Below, piece by piece: positions 1 to 6,728 of a stretch of DNA of 64,000 nt. Each line of letters opens with the position of its first letter. The first letter of the stretch is position 1. The notes under the pieces were generated by a model. It saw only the letters and a program-made list of their open reading frames with translations, was not told the DNA's origin and did no database searches. Source of the stretch: Flavobacterium azizsancarii (GTDB lineage Bacteria; Bacteroidota; Bacteroidia; Flavobacteriales; Flavobacteriaceae); the NCBI RefSeq assembly GCF_027980145.1, contig NZ_JAMZNK010000023.1, positions 17,891 to 81,890 of the forward strand. Reading direction: 5' to 3'. Made by a program: the position numbers and the translations under genes.

Positions 1-40
1 ATAGCTTTTTCATCAAAATTTAAGCGGATTGAAAAGGACA

Positions 41-1117
41 ATGTTAAATTTAAAAAAAATGGAAAATAAGATATCACGAAAAAAAATACTGCTGACCGGT
101 GCATCTGGAACTGTAGGATTTGAAACCTTGCAGCATCTGGTTCAGCATACGGATTATGAAATAACGGTTTTTGATGTAAAAACCCAAAATTCGGTAAAAA
201 AACTGGCTCCCTTTCGATCTCGGGTAGAGATTATGTATGGCGACATCAGCAATAGAGATGAAGTGCTAAAAGTTGCAAAAAATAAGGATGTAGCGATCCA
301 TTTGGCAGCAGTCATTCCACCTCTTGCAGATATAGATCCAGAGATGGCTTACAGTGTCAATGTGAAAGGGACCGAAAATCTTATTTACGCCTTAGAGAAG
401 AATTCACCGGATTGTTATCTGATTTTTAGTTCCAGTATTTCAGTTTATGGTGACCGGATGAAGAATCCCCAGATAAGTAGCACTGATATTTTGCAGCCCA
501 GTCCCGGTGATCAGTATGGAGAAACAAAGGTGTTGTGTGAGTCGTTGATTGTGAAATCCAAACTATCATGGAGTATTTTTCGTCTGGCTGCAATTATGGG
601 GAACCATAAGATATCGAAATTGATGTTTCATATGCCGCTAGATACACCAATGGAAATCTGCACGCCAAAAGATACGGGAAGAGCTTTTGCTAAAGCAATT
701 GAAAACCAAAAAAAACTAGAGAAGCAAATATTCAACTTAGGAGGGGGAGAGGATTGTGTTATTACTTATAGATCTTTTCTGGACAAAATGTTTGCTGAAT
801 TTGGCTTAGGCGAAGCTGATTTTCCTGAAAAGGCGTTTGCAGAGAAAAATTTTCACTGCGGGATTTTAAAAGATGGTGAAGATTTAGATAATATTCTAGG
901 TTTTCGACAGCAAAATTTGAATGATTATTTCGAGATGGTACGCCAGAAAATTCATCCTCTCCAAAAAAAGATCACCTTTATATTTAAAAGTATTATAAAA
1001 AAATGGCTGCTCTCACAATCAGAACCCTATCAGGCGTTTAAAAAAGGGAGCGTTAAAAAAATGAATCACTTTTTTAACCAATTAGAGAAAGAGAAGTTAG
1101 AAAAGGTTCTATTGTAA
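41..1117 (+). CDS. NAD-dependent epimerase/dehydratase (extended SDR)
   Basis: An extended short-chain dehydrogenase, probably acting on a nucleotide sugar or similar substrate with NAD(P). The N-terminal Rossmann motif GASGTVG lies about 20 residues in, the catalytic-type serine stretch FSSSISVYG lies mid-protein, and a YGETK motif supplies the Tyr/Lys pair. The C-terminal 70 residues are rich in lysine and less typical of the family. Starts are possible at ATG 41 or ATG 59 (MENKIS), both just before the Rossmann strand; a TTG at 29 is less likely. An in-frame stop at 2-4 shows that the gene is not cut by the window edge. Its substrate cannot be told from sequence. It ends 19 bases before the next gene and may be co-transcribed with it. 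Confidence 0.85.
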   Translation: MLNLKKMENKISRKKILLTGASGTVGFETLQHLVQHTDYEITVFDVKTQNSVKKLAPFRSRVEIMYGDISNRDEVLKVAKNKDVAIHLAAVIPPLADIDPEMAYSVNVKGTENLIYALEKNSPDCYLIFSSSISVYGDRMKNPQISSTDILQPSPGDQYGETKVLCESLIVKSKLSWSIFRLAAIMGNHKISKLMFHMPLDTPMEICTPKDTGRAFAKAIENQKKLEKQIFNLGGGEDCVITYRSFLDKMFAEFGLGEADFPEKAFAEKNFHCGILKDGEDLDNILGFRQQNLNDYFEMVRQKIHPLQKKITFIFKSIIKKWLLSQSEPYQAFKKGSVKKMNHFFNQLEKEKLEKVLL

Positions 1118-1136
1118 ATCCTAAATAATATTACTT

Positions 1137-1562
1137 ATGAAAATTAAAATGATAAGCTTGATAGTACTTTTAATAGTTAATTCAGCACTGTTTGCACAAC
1201 ATAATTTCAGCGTTGAAGTGTCAGGCATAGAACCCGGCAAAGGATCTGTTTTTTTTGGATTGTATGATAAAGAGAAAGGCTTTCTTGATAATGAGTCACA
1301 GATTGCCACCGCAAAAGTAAAAGCTACAGAAAATAAAGTGGTCTACACGTTCAAAAACCTACCGGATGGCGATTATGCTATTGCTGTTTATCAAGACTTG
1401 AATAATAACGGAAAATGTGATAGAAATATGATTGGTTATCCGATAGAAGGATTTGGATTTTCTAAAAATTATAAACCAAAACTCTCAGCACCTAATTTTG
1501 ATGAAGTAAAAATTGCAATTAACCAGTATGCTAAAACCAGTATTGCATTGATTGTAAAATAG
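1137..1562 (+). CDS. DUF2141 secreted protein
   Basis: A small exported protein of the DUF2141 family. The first 21 residues form a signal peptide ending LFAQ. The rest is a beta-rich domain with the family-typical stretches GSVFFGLYDKEKGFL, LPDGDYAIAVYQDLNNNGK and IGYPIEGFGFS. The family is common in Bacteroidota and Proteobacteria and has no settled biochemical role. It follows the epimerase by 19 bases on the same strand. It is the last gene that looks chromosomal before the tRNA-Arg insertion region begins at 1767. Confidence 0.85.
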   Translation: MKIKMISLIVLLIVNSALFAQHNFSVEVSGIEPGKGSVFFGLYDKEKGFLDNESQIATAKVKATENKVVYTFKNLPDGDYAIAVYQDLNNNGKCDRNMIGYPIEGFGFSKNYKPKLSAPNFDEVKIAINQYAKTSIALIVK

Positions 1563-1725
1563 AAGACCGTTGCTTAGTTATGGGAATTACATATTGTTAT
1601 ACTCTGCTGCTCATGACTACATTAATATCTATACAGGCGGGCTTTAAATTTTCTTTTAGGAATTGCAAAGGGTGAGCCCCGTCGCATAAACGTAAGTTTT
1701 TAGTTACGTGATTAAGTGTAAAAAA

Positions 1726-1755
1726 AAGGCGCCAATTGTCTTCAATTGGCGCCTT
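1726..1755 (-). terminator. Orphan tRNA-type intrinsic terminator (oldest layer)
   Basis: A perfect 13-bp stem with a 4-base loop. Read on the minus strand it is followed by a run of eight T. It lies 11 bases beyond the tRNA-Arg 3'-end copy at 1767-1779. I infer that it was the chromosomal terminator of tRNA-Arg before elements inserted between it and the tRNA. It could also end the DUF2141 transcript from the other side. Confidence 0.6.
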
Positions 1756-1766
1756 CTGGTTTTTGT

Positions 1767-1888
1767 GACCTCGACGGGACAAATTTCTATAAATTTTATG
1801 GATGATTTGAAGAAATTGGCTTACTATATGTAGTACCTGTCTTTCATTGTCTTTGTAAATTTGGTTTAGATGTCCTGTTGGGGATTGA
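1767..1888. repeat. 122-bp element-end direct repeat, copy 1
   Basis: Begins with a 13-base copy of the tRNA-Arg 3' end (one base differs) and aligns without gaps to 5172-5293, matching at 101 of 122 positions by my count. The first 59 and last 28 positions are nearly identical; the middle (positions 60-94) differs at 16 of 35. This looks like the inner arm of an attachment site, with conserved outer parts and a free spacer. Frames across it do not look coding. Confidence 0.7.
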
Positions 1889-1929
1889 TGTAAAATATTT
1901 TTAAACATTGATGCACTTGTTAAAATAAT

Positions 1930-1964
1930 AACCTCCTAAGTCATTTGATTTTGGAGGTTTTTTT
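1930..1964. terminator. Hairpin terminator beyond the MdaB-like gene
   Basis: A 7-bp GGAGGTT stem with further inner pairing, followed by seven T on the plus strand. It sits 65 bases past the stop of the MdaB-like gene. The T-run is better on the plus strand, so it may work in both directions. Confidence 0.5.
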
Positions 1965-2028
1965 GATTCAATAAGTATTTCGATTTTGTTATAAGATATA
2001 TAACCCTGAATTTACAGAGATTCTGATT

Positions 2029-2649
2029 CTAATCCTCAAGAATTAATAGGTGTTTGTTTTCTATAATCTTTTCTAAATGTTTAGGGTAATTTTTTAAATC
2101 TTTAGCAATATCTCCATCTTTAAATATATCAAAACAGTTATAAACTTTTAAAATTTCTACACCGCAAAAACGATAATTGCTTGTAATATTTAAAAATAAA
2201 TCTTCGGTTCCTTTCCCTTGCATTAAAGATTGTAAAGGATTGTCAAAACTTTCAGCGGGTGCATTGAAAGTAGCAGAAATCATAAATTTTTTTCCCTGCA
2301 TTTTTCCACCTGTCCCGTATTGCTTGGTTAAGTCTTCTCTGGTTCTTCCGTCGCCTGACAGAAACTTTTGACTGTGTAATCCGCTGTTAAAAACTTCATC
2401 TACATATTTTTTATATATCCACGGTGCACCAAACCAATTGACTGGTGTTTGAAGAATGACAATATCAGCTTGGAGATGTTTTTCTACTTCTTCATCTGCG
2501 TCGTAGCCGTCTTCTACTTTCGTTTCTATAATTTCAAAATCTTTTGATTCAAAAAAATCTTTAGCTTTTTGGTTGAAAGCATCGTTTAATAATCCTTCTG
2601 ACCAATTGGGATACGTTAAATGTGTATTGATTAATAATACCTTTTTCAT
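2029..2649 (-). CDS. mdaB: MdaB-like NAD(P)H quinone reductase
   Basis: A flavodoxin-fold FAD/NAD(P)H oxidoreductase resembling E. coli MdaB over its full 206 residues. Shared features are the N-terminal strand MKKVLLINTH, the segment NWFGAPWIYKKYVDEVF, the loop SGDGRTREDLTKQYGTGG and the motif GKKFMISATFNAP. MdaB enzymes reduce quinones by two electrons and protect against oxidative stress; the same role is inferred here. It lies 27 bases downstream of the aldo/keto reductase gene and is very likely in the same transcript. The pair sits in the integrase-less tRNA-Arg islet, so it is cargo and not core metabolism. Confidence 0.85.
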   Translation of the reverse strand: MKKVLLINTHLTYPNWSEGLLNDAFNQKAKDFFESKDFEIIETKVEDGYDADEEVEKHLQADIVILQTPVNWFGAPWIYKKYVDEVFNSGLHSQKFLSGDGRTREDLTKQYGTGGKMQGKKFMISATFNAPAESFDNPLQSLMQGKGTEDLFLNITSNYRFCGVEILKVYNCFDIFKDGDIAKDLKNYPKHLEKIIENKHLLILED

Positions 2650-2676
2650 CTTTATTATAATTTCCTGATTTTGTAA

Positions 2677-3807
2677 TTAAATAGTATAATCTATTGAACT
2701 CATATGTGCTTCGCCCATACGATCGCCATATATTGGGAATTTTGTAAAACAGATTTCTATACTTTGAATATCTTCTTTTGTTAAATGAATTTTTGACGCG
2801 CCAAGATTTTCCAATAAATGTTCCTCAGTACGGGTACCAGGAATTGGAACGATATTCGGACTTTTAGCAAGTAACCACGCCAGGGCAATCTGAGATGGAG
2901 TTGCATTCTTTTTTTTAGCATACTCTTTTAACCACTCTATCATTGGCATGTTCAGTGGTAAAAATTCTTTTGAAAAACGAGGAAAACCCGAACGGAAATC
3001 TGATTCTTTATCGTATTTAGTGGTTGTGTCGTATTTACCAGTCAAAAAACCCGCACCAACAGGAGCCCACGCGACAAATCCGATACCTAAATCTTCACAG
3101 GTTTTAAGCACTCCATTTAATTCGACATTACGTGTCCATAATGAATATTCCGACTGAACAGCGGATACTTTTTGAACGGCATGTGCACGCTGAATTGTTT
3201 TTGCACTTGCTTCAGAGAGTCCAAAATGCAAAACTTTGCCCTGTTGAATAAGCTCCTTAATAGTGCCTGCAACTTCTTCGATTGGCACGTTAGGATCAAC
3301 TCGATGTTGGTAATATAAATCAATATGATCGGTTCGGAGACGTGTAAGTGATTCTTCAACAACTTTTTTGATTCGTTCAGGTCTGCTGTCTAATCCTGCA
3401 GTACCATCAATTGCGAACCCGAATTTTGTGGCAATCTTGACTTCATTACGAAAAGGCTCAAGTGCTTCGCCAACAAGTTTTTCATCTGTATAAGGACCAT
3501 ATACTTCTGCTGTGTCGAAAAACCTTACTCCATTTTCAAACGCCGTACGTATGGTTTTAATAGATTGTTGATGATTTGCAGGTGGGTTGTAATTTCCGAC
3601 CATATTCATGCATCCAAGACCAATTTCTGAAACTTCCAGAGTTCCTAGTTTTCTTGTTTTCATATTGTTTGTTTTTTTATCGTTGATTTGTTTTGAATAT
3701 GATGAAGTATTTGTTGCAGACAATAAGTTTGGTGCAATTAGCAAACCCGCACCAACAACTGCTGTTTGCTGAATAAATTTCCTTCTTGAATTTTCTTCGC
3801 TTTTCAT
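2677..3807 (-). CDS. Aldo/keto reductase with a Tat-like leader
   Basis: An NADPH-dependent aldo/keto reductase. The catalytic tetrad is visible as D98, Y103, K128 and H168. The C-terminal cofactor region has PIPGTRTEEHLLENLG. The enzyme is preceded by a 48-residue extension containing SRRKFIQQTAVVGAG and a hydrophobic stretch, which looks like a twin-arginine export signal. An internal start at 3663 (MKTRKLG) would give an ordinary cytoplasmic enzyme of about 328 residues. Both forms are possible. Tat-type leaders on this family do occur in Bacteroidota. The gene is upstream of mdaB and downstream of an AraC regulator, both on the same strand, suggesting an electrophile or quinone response cassette. 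Confidence 0.85.
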   Translation of the reverse strand: MKSEENSRRKFIQQTAVVGAGLLIAPNLLSATNTSSYSKQINDKKTNNMKTRKLGTLEVSEIGLGCMNMVGNYNPPANHQQSIKTIRTAFENGVRFFDTAEVYGPYTDEKLVGEALEPFRNEVKIATKFGFAIDGTAGLDSRPERIKKVVEESLTRLRTDHIDLYYQHRVDPNVPIEEVAGTIKELIQQGKVLHFGLSEASAKTIQRAHAVQKVSAVQSEYSLWTRNVELNGVLKTCEDLGIGFVAWAPVGAGFLTGKYDTTTKYDKESDFRSGFPRFSKEFLPLNMPMIEWLKEYAKKKNATPSQIALAWLLAKSPNIVPIPGTRTEEHLLENLGASKIHLTKEDIQSIEICFTKFPIYGDRMGEAHMSSIDYTI

Positions 3808-3897
3808 ATTGTATTTTTTAATGATACAAATTTAGATTTAGCGTAAGGAAGCAAAGGAAACTGATCACTAATAAAAAGGAAACAAATTACGGATAAC

Positions 3898-3926
3898 AAA
3901 AAAAAACACCATCTTACGAAGGCGTT
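3898..3926 (-). terminator. Weak terminator at the end of the AraC gene
   Basis: On the minus strand a 6-bp stem (one G-U pair) is followed by a run of T. One arm lies inside the last AraC codons. If real, it separates the regulator transcript from the aldo/keto reductase-mdaB pair. Confidence 0.35.
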
Positions 3927-4795
3927 TTAGTATTAATTTGGACAAGTTGCAGTCGGTATTCTTTTGGCGTGAGATTGACCTGCTTTTTGAAGAATTTTGA
4001 AAAATAATTGGGATATTCAAAACCTAATTCATAAGCTACTTCTGCGGTTTTCATTTGAGGATTTTGTTCCAAAAGCTCCTTCGCTTTTTTGATAACAAAT
4101 TCATGAATAGTTTCAAGTGTAGACTTTTGAGTAAAATGTTTTACAATATCACCCAAATAATTAGCGGTTAGTCCCAATTTATCAGCAAAATATTGAACAT
4201 TTGGAATTTGAGGGACAGGTTGATTGTAATAATCAATTAAACTTTGTTGAAAATCAGATATGATGTGATTGTATTGTTTAGGATCGGTTAAAAACTGTCT
4301 TTTGTAAAATGCTTCAACTAACGAAATCAAAACATTAACGTAGGAAAGTAGAACCGAAAAATGTTTTTTATCGCTTTCGTAATATTTTATCATTAATTTA
4401 AAAACCAGACTAATCTCTTGTATTTCTTCTTCTGTTAAATATAATGCCTCGTGTTGTCCGTAGTCTAAATAAGTCTTAAATAAAAAACGGTTTTCCTCAA
4501 TTATTTTTTTGGATAGCTGTAAATACATTCCAGTATATGTTGGTTCAACATCCCAGCCTGTAGTCAAAACTAACTCAGGACTATTAAAAAATACAGCATT
4601 AATTGGTTTCTCTGTGGGTGTAATTTTACTCTTAAAATTTATTTTGATTGAAATTCTGTAAAAATCAACCATTACCGCTTCTGATTTTAAAAGCATGTTT
4701 GGCGGGTCATAATAGCCAACGTCAATGTCATTGTCCAATGGTTTGTCCAACCCTATGTAATCATTGTACGATTTGAAGTCTTTGAAAAGTTTCAT
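3914..4795 (-). CDS. AraC-family transcriptional regulator
   Basis: A 293-residue AraC-type regulator. The C-terminal 90 residues hold the two helix-turn-helix motifs: YFADKLGLTANYLGDIVKHF, and AEVAYELGFEYPNYFSKFFK with the family signature ending LTPKEYR. The N-terminal 190 residues are a sensor domain of cupin-like type whose ligand cannot be read. It lies 106 bases upstream of the aldo/keto reductase and mdaB genes on the same strand, so it most likely controls them. It is the last gene of the islet; the expected recombinase beyond it is absent. Confidence 0.85.
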   Translation of the reverse strand: MKLFKDFKSYNDYIGLDKPLDNDIDVGYYDPPNMLLKSEAVMVDFYRISIKINFKSKITPTEKPINAVFFNSPELVLTTGWDVEPTYTGMYLQLSKKIIEENRFLFKTYLDYGQHEALYLTEEEIQEISLVFKLMIKYYESDKKHFSVLLSYVNVLISLVEAFYKRQFLTDPKQYNHIISDFQQSLIDYYNQPVPQIPNVQYFADKLGLTANYLGDIVKHFTQKSTLETIHEFVIKKAKELLEQNPQMKTAEVAYELGFEYPNYFSKFFKKQVNLTPKEYRLQLVQINTKTPS

Positions 4796-5134
4796 TTGTA
4801 GTTTGTTTTTGATTCTGATGAAAACTTCAGATCAATTGATTGTAGACATTAAAATTGCAGTAATGAAACAATTATTATGTCTTTATGCAAAAAATTAGTT
4901 TCTTATGAGGCTAATATAAGAAATATCTTTGCGATAATTGGTTTCTGGTCTAAAGGTGGGTAGATGTTTAATAAAATTATTTTTTTTAAATTTTCTTCAA
5001 ATCCTGCGAAAAATGTTTTGTAAACATGTTTGTAAGTTCCAAAATAATTTTAGAAATCTTTAAGTTAATTGGATGAAGCGCGTTTGTTTTATGAAAGCGC
5101 ATAAGGGGCTATTAAATAATAGAAAAGGCATAAA
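4796..5134. other. Gene-free end of the older islet
   Basis: About 340 bases upstream of the AraC gene with no credible coding frame. By analogy with the neighbouring element, a recombinase gene would be expected here. I see no recognisable remnant of one in any frame. Confidence 0.5.
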
Positions 5135-5164
5135 AAAATCCCATTTCGTTAGAAATGGGATTTT
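5135..5164 (-). terminator. tRNA-type terminator carried by the older islet
   Basis: A perfect 13-bp stem with a 4-base loop, followed by seven T on the minus strand and ending 7 bases before the tRNA 3'-end copy at 5172. It has the same position and orientation as the hairpins at 1726 and 12473 but an unrelated sequence. Confidence 0.65.
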
Positions 5165-5171
5165 AATTTGG

Positions 5172-5293
5172 GACCTCGACTGGACAAATTTCTATAAATT
5201 TTATGGAAGATTTAAAGAGATTGGCTTACTACTGGTAGGGGATGTCTTTGTACGGCATCATAAGTTTGGTTTGGATGTCCTGTTGGGGATTGA
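5172..5293. repeat. 122-bp element-end direct repeat, copy 2
   Basis: Partner of 1767-1888. The first 13 bases match the 3' end of the intact tRNA-Arg gene exactly (12512-12524). Beyond those 13 bases it no longer matches the tRNA but matches copy 1, as expected for the inner arm of an attachment site shared by two related elements. Confidence 0.7.
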
Positions 5294-5605
5294 GACAAAA
5301 ATGTATTTAGTTTTATATATGATTTTGTCACAAAATGTAATCTGATGTTTTTATTTAAAGTAAAAAAATAAAAACTTAATTTTTTGTGGTAAAAAAGTAA
5401 TCCACTCCATATTGTATTTGCATTTTGAATTGCATTATAATAAAAGTGCCAATGCAAGTAAGGCTATAAAAAACACCTGCCATGGATGATATAAAACGGA
5501 AAGTTCGAAAGAACTGGATACTAGGCAACAAACTCGACTATAATTAAATTAAAGTTTAATTTCTAAGAATATATTCAAAATTATACGTATTTTGGATCAG
5601 GATGA
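5294..5605. other. AT-rich gene-free stretch
   Basis: No coding frame longer than about 20 residues is convincing, and no strong hairpin was found. It leads into the gene fragment at 5606. Confidence 0.5.
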
Positions 5606-5725
5606 TACTATATCAGTTTTTTTGAAATACCAGTTAAAACCACTGGCGAATTACAAGAGTTTATTGCAGCATTTAGCAATAAAGAAAATCTGCCAGATGC
5701 TATTACTTTTTTAGCAAATAATTAA
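5606..5725 (+). pseudogene. C-terminal fragment of an unrecognised protein
   Basis: An open stretch of 39 codons ending in TAA, with no start codon and a TGA directly upstream in frame. The predicted residues (for example PVKTTGELQEFIAAF, then a terminal FLANN) have a protein-like composition and are unlike the surrounding AT-rich DNA. I read it as the tail of a gene lost by rearrangement at the left end of the island. I do not recognise the family. Confidence 0.35.
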
Positions 5726-5850
5726 GATCAATCGATCGTTTATCTGTGACACCATTTTTTTGCTGATGGTTTATATCTTACTTAGTTTAAGTGGAATCTT
5801 ATCGTTCACGAATAATTATAATTTTAAGGATCGTAAAATACTAAAATACA

Positions 5851-6714
5851 ATGTTCAAACATCAGGGAAACAAAAGAAATCTAAGACATAATCTTAAAAT
5901 AGCCTCTTTATTATCATTTGTTGCAGGACTGGTAAATGTAGCGGGTTTTTTGGCAGTTCAAAAATTAACAACCAATGTTACAGGACACTTTGCTTTTTTT
6001 GTAGATGAGATTTTTAAACTTAATTTCAAGCAGGGATTTATTTACTTTCTCTATATCTTCTTTTTTTTCCTGGGATCTTTTTTTTCAAGTTTACTCGTTG
6101 AGTTTCTCTTGCGAAAAAATGAAAAATACACTTATGTAATTCCAACAGCAATTGAAAGCATAATTTTGTTCGGGATTGCTGTCTTTGGAGAGCATTTAAT
6201 TATACAGAATCCTGACTTTATAGCCTATACCTTATTATTTGCAATGGGTTTACAGAATTCTCTGGTCACAAAAATATCTAATGCTACTGTAAGAACAACA
6301 CACCTGACAGGGCTTTTTACAGATTTGGGAATCGAATTATCCCAACTGTTTTTTTATCATGAAGATTCCTTTAGAAAAAAGCTGTTTGTCTCGATAAAAT
6401 TACGAATGACCATTATTAGCTTTTTTTTTACAGGAGGAATAACAGGTGGAATTTTTTATTCTAATATGGGATTACATGTTTTATTAATAGGAGTTATGGC
6501 TTTGCTTTTAGGACTCTTATATAACCGGAATTTGCAGTATACCAACATAGATATCGAAGAAAGAAATAACATGCTGGAGGATATTATTAATAAAGATACC
6601 GACAATCTGCGAGGTACGGTTATACTTGGATTCAACCTTGAATACGACACTTATCCCTATTCGTTAGTTGCCGGTAATCTTGGTACCAATCTTCAGGATG
6701 ACCTTGAGCTGTAA
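5851..6714 (+). CDS. DUF1275 (YoaK-like) membrane protein
   Basis: A 287-residue integral membrane protein of the DUF1275/YoaK family. The family signature is visible in SFVAGLVNVAGFLAVQ, TTNVTGHFAFF and FAMGLQNSLVTKISNATVRTTHLTGLFTDLG. About six to seven hydrophobic segments occupy residues 15-225; the last 60 residues are hydrophilic and probably cytoplasmic. The function of the family is not established. It is convergent with the STAND NTPase gene, with only 14 bases between the stops. It lies inside the younger tRNA-Arg island and so is likely cargo, although it has no known link to defence. Confidence 0.85.
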   Translation: MFKHQGNKRNLRHNLKIASLLSFVAGLVNVAGFLAVQKLTTNVTGHFAFFVDEIFKLNFKQGFIYFLYIFFFFLGSFFSSLLVEFLLRKNEKYTYVIPTAIESIILFGIAVFGEHLIIQNPDFIAYTLLFAMGLQNSLVTKISNATVRTTHLTGLFTDLGIELSQLFFYHEDSFRKKLFVSIKLRMTIISFFFTGGITGGIFYSNMGLHVLLIGVMALLLGLLYNRNLQYTNIDIEERNNMLEDIINKDTDNLRGTVILGFNLEYDTYPYSLVAGNLGTNLQDDLEL

Positions 6715-6728
6715 GTACTGCAAATCTA

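Larger units (their letters stand above)
1767..5171. mobile_element. Integrase-less islet at tRNA-Arg (older insertion)
   Basis: A 3405-bp unit running from one tRNA-Arg 3'-end copy (1767) to the next (5172). It begins with the 122-bp element-end repeat and ends with its own minus-strand terminator (5135-5164). The cargo is one regulator and two oxidoreductases, all on the minus strand. No recombinase frame is visible. The corresponding end of the neighbouring element holds a serine recombinase, while here 4796-5134 is empty. The islet is therefore either decayed or moved in trans by a related recombinase. The boundaries are inferred from the repeats. Confidence 0.6.

Noticed and set aside
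1597..1908. Minus-strand open frame of about 100 codons
   Set aside because: It runs through the terminator at 1726, the tRNA-end copy and the 122-bp repeat. The frame at 5212-5457 shares residues with it only because the DNA repeat is shared. Neither looks like a protein.
5073..5345. Plus-strand open frame of 90 codons
   Set aside because: It crosses the hairpin at 5135-5164 and the attachment repeat, has skewed composition, and has no protein-like pattern.
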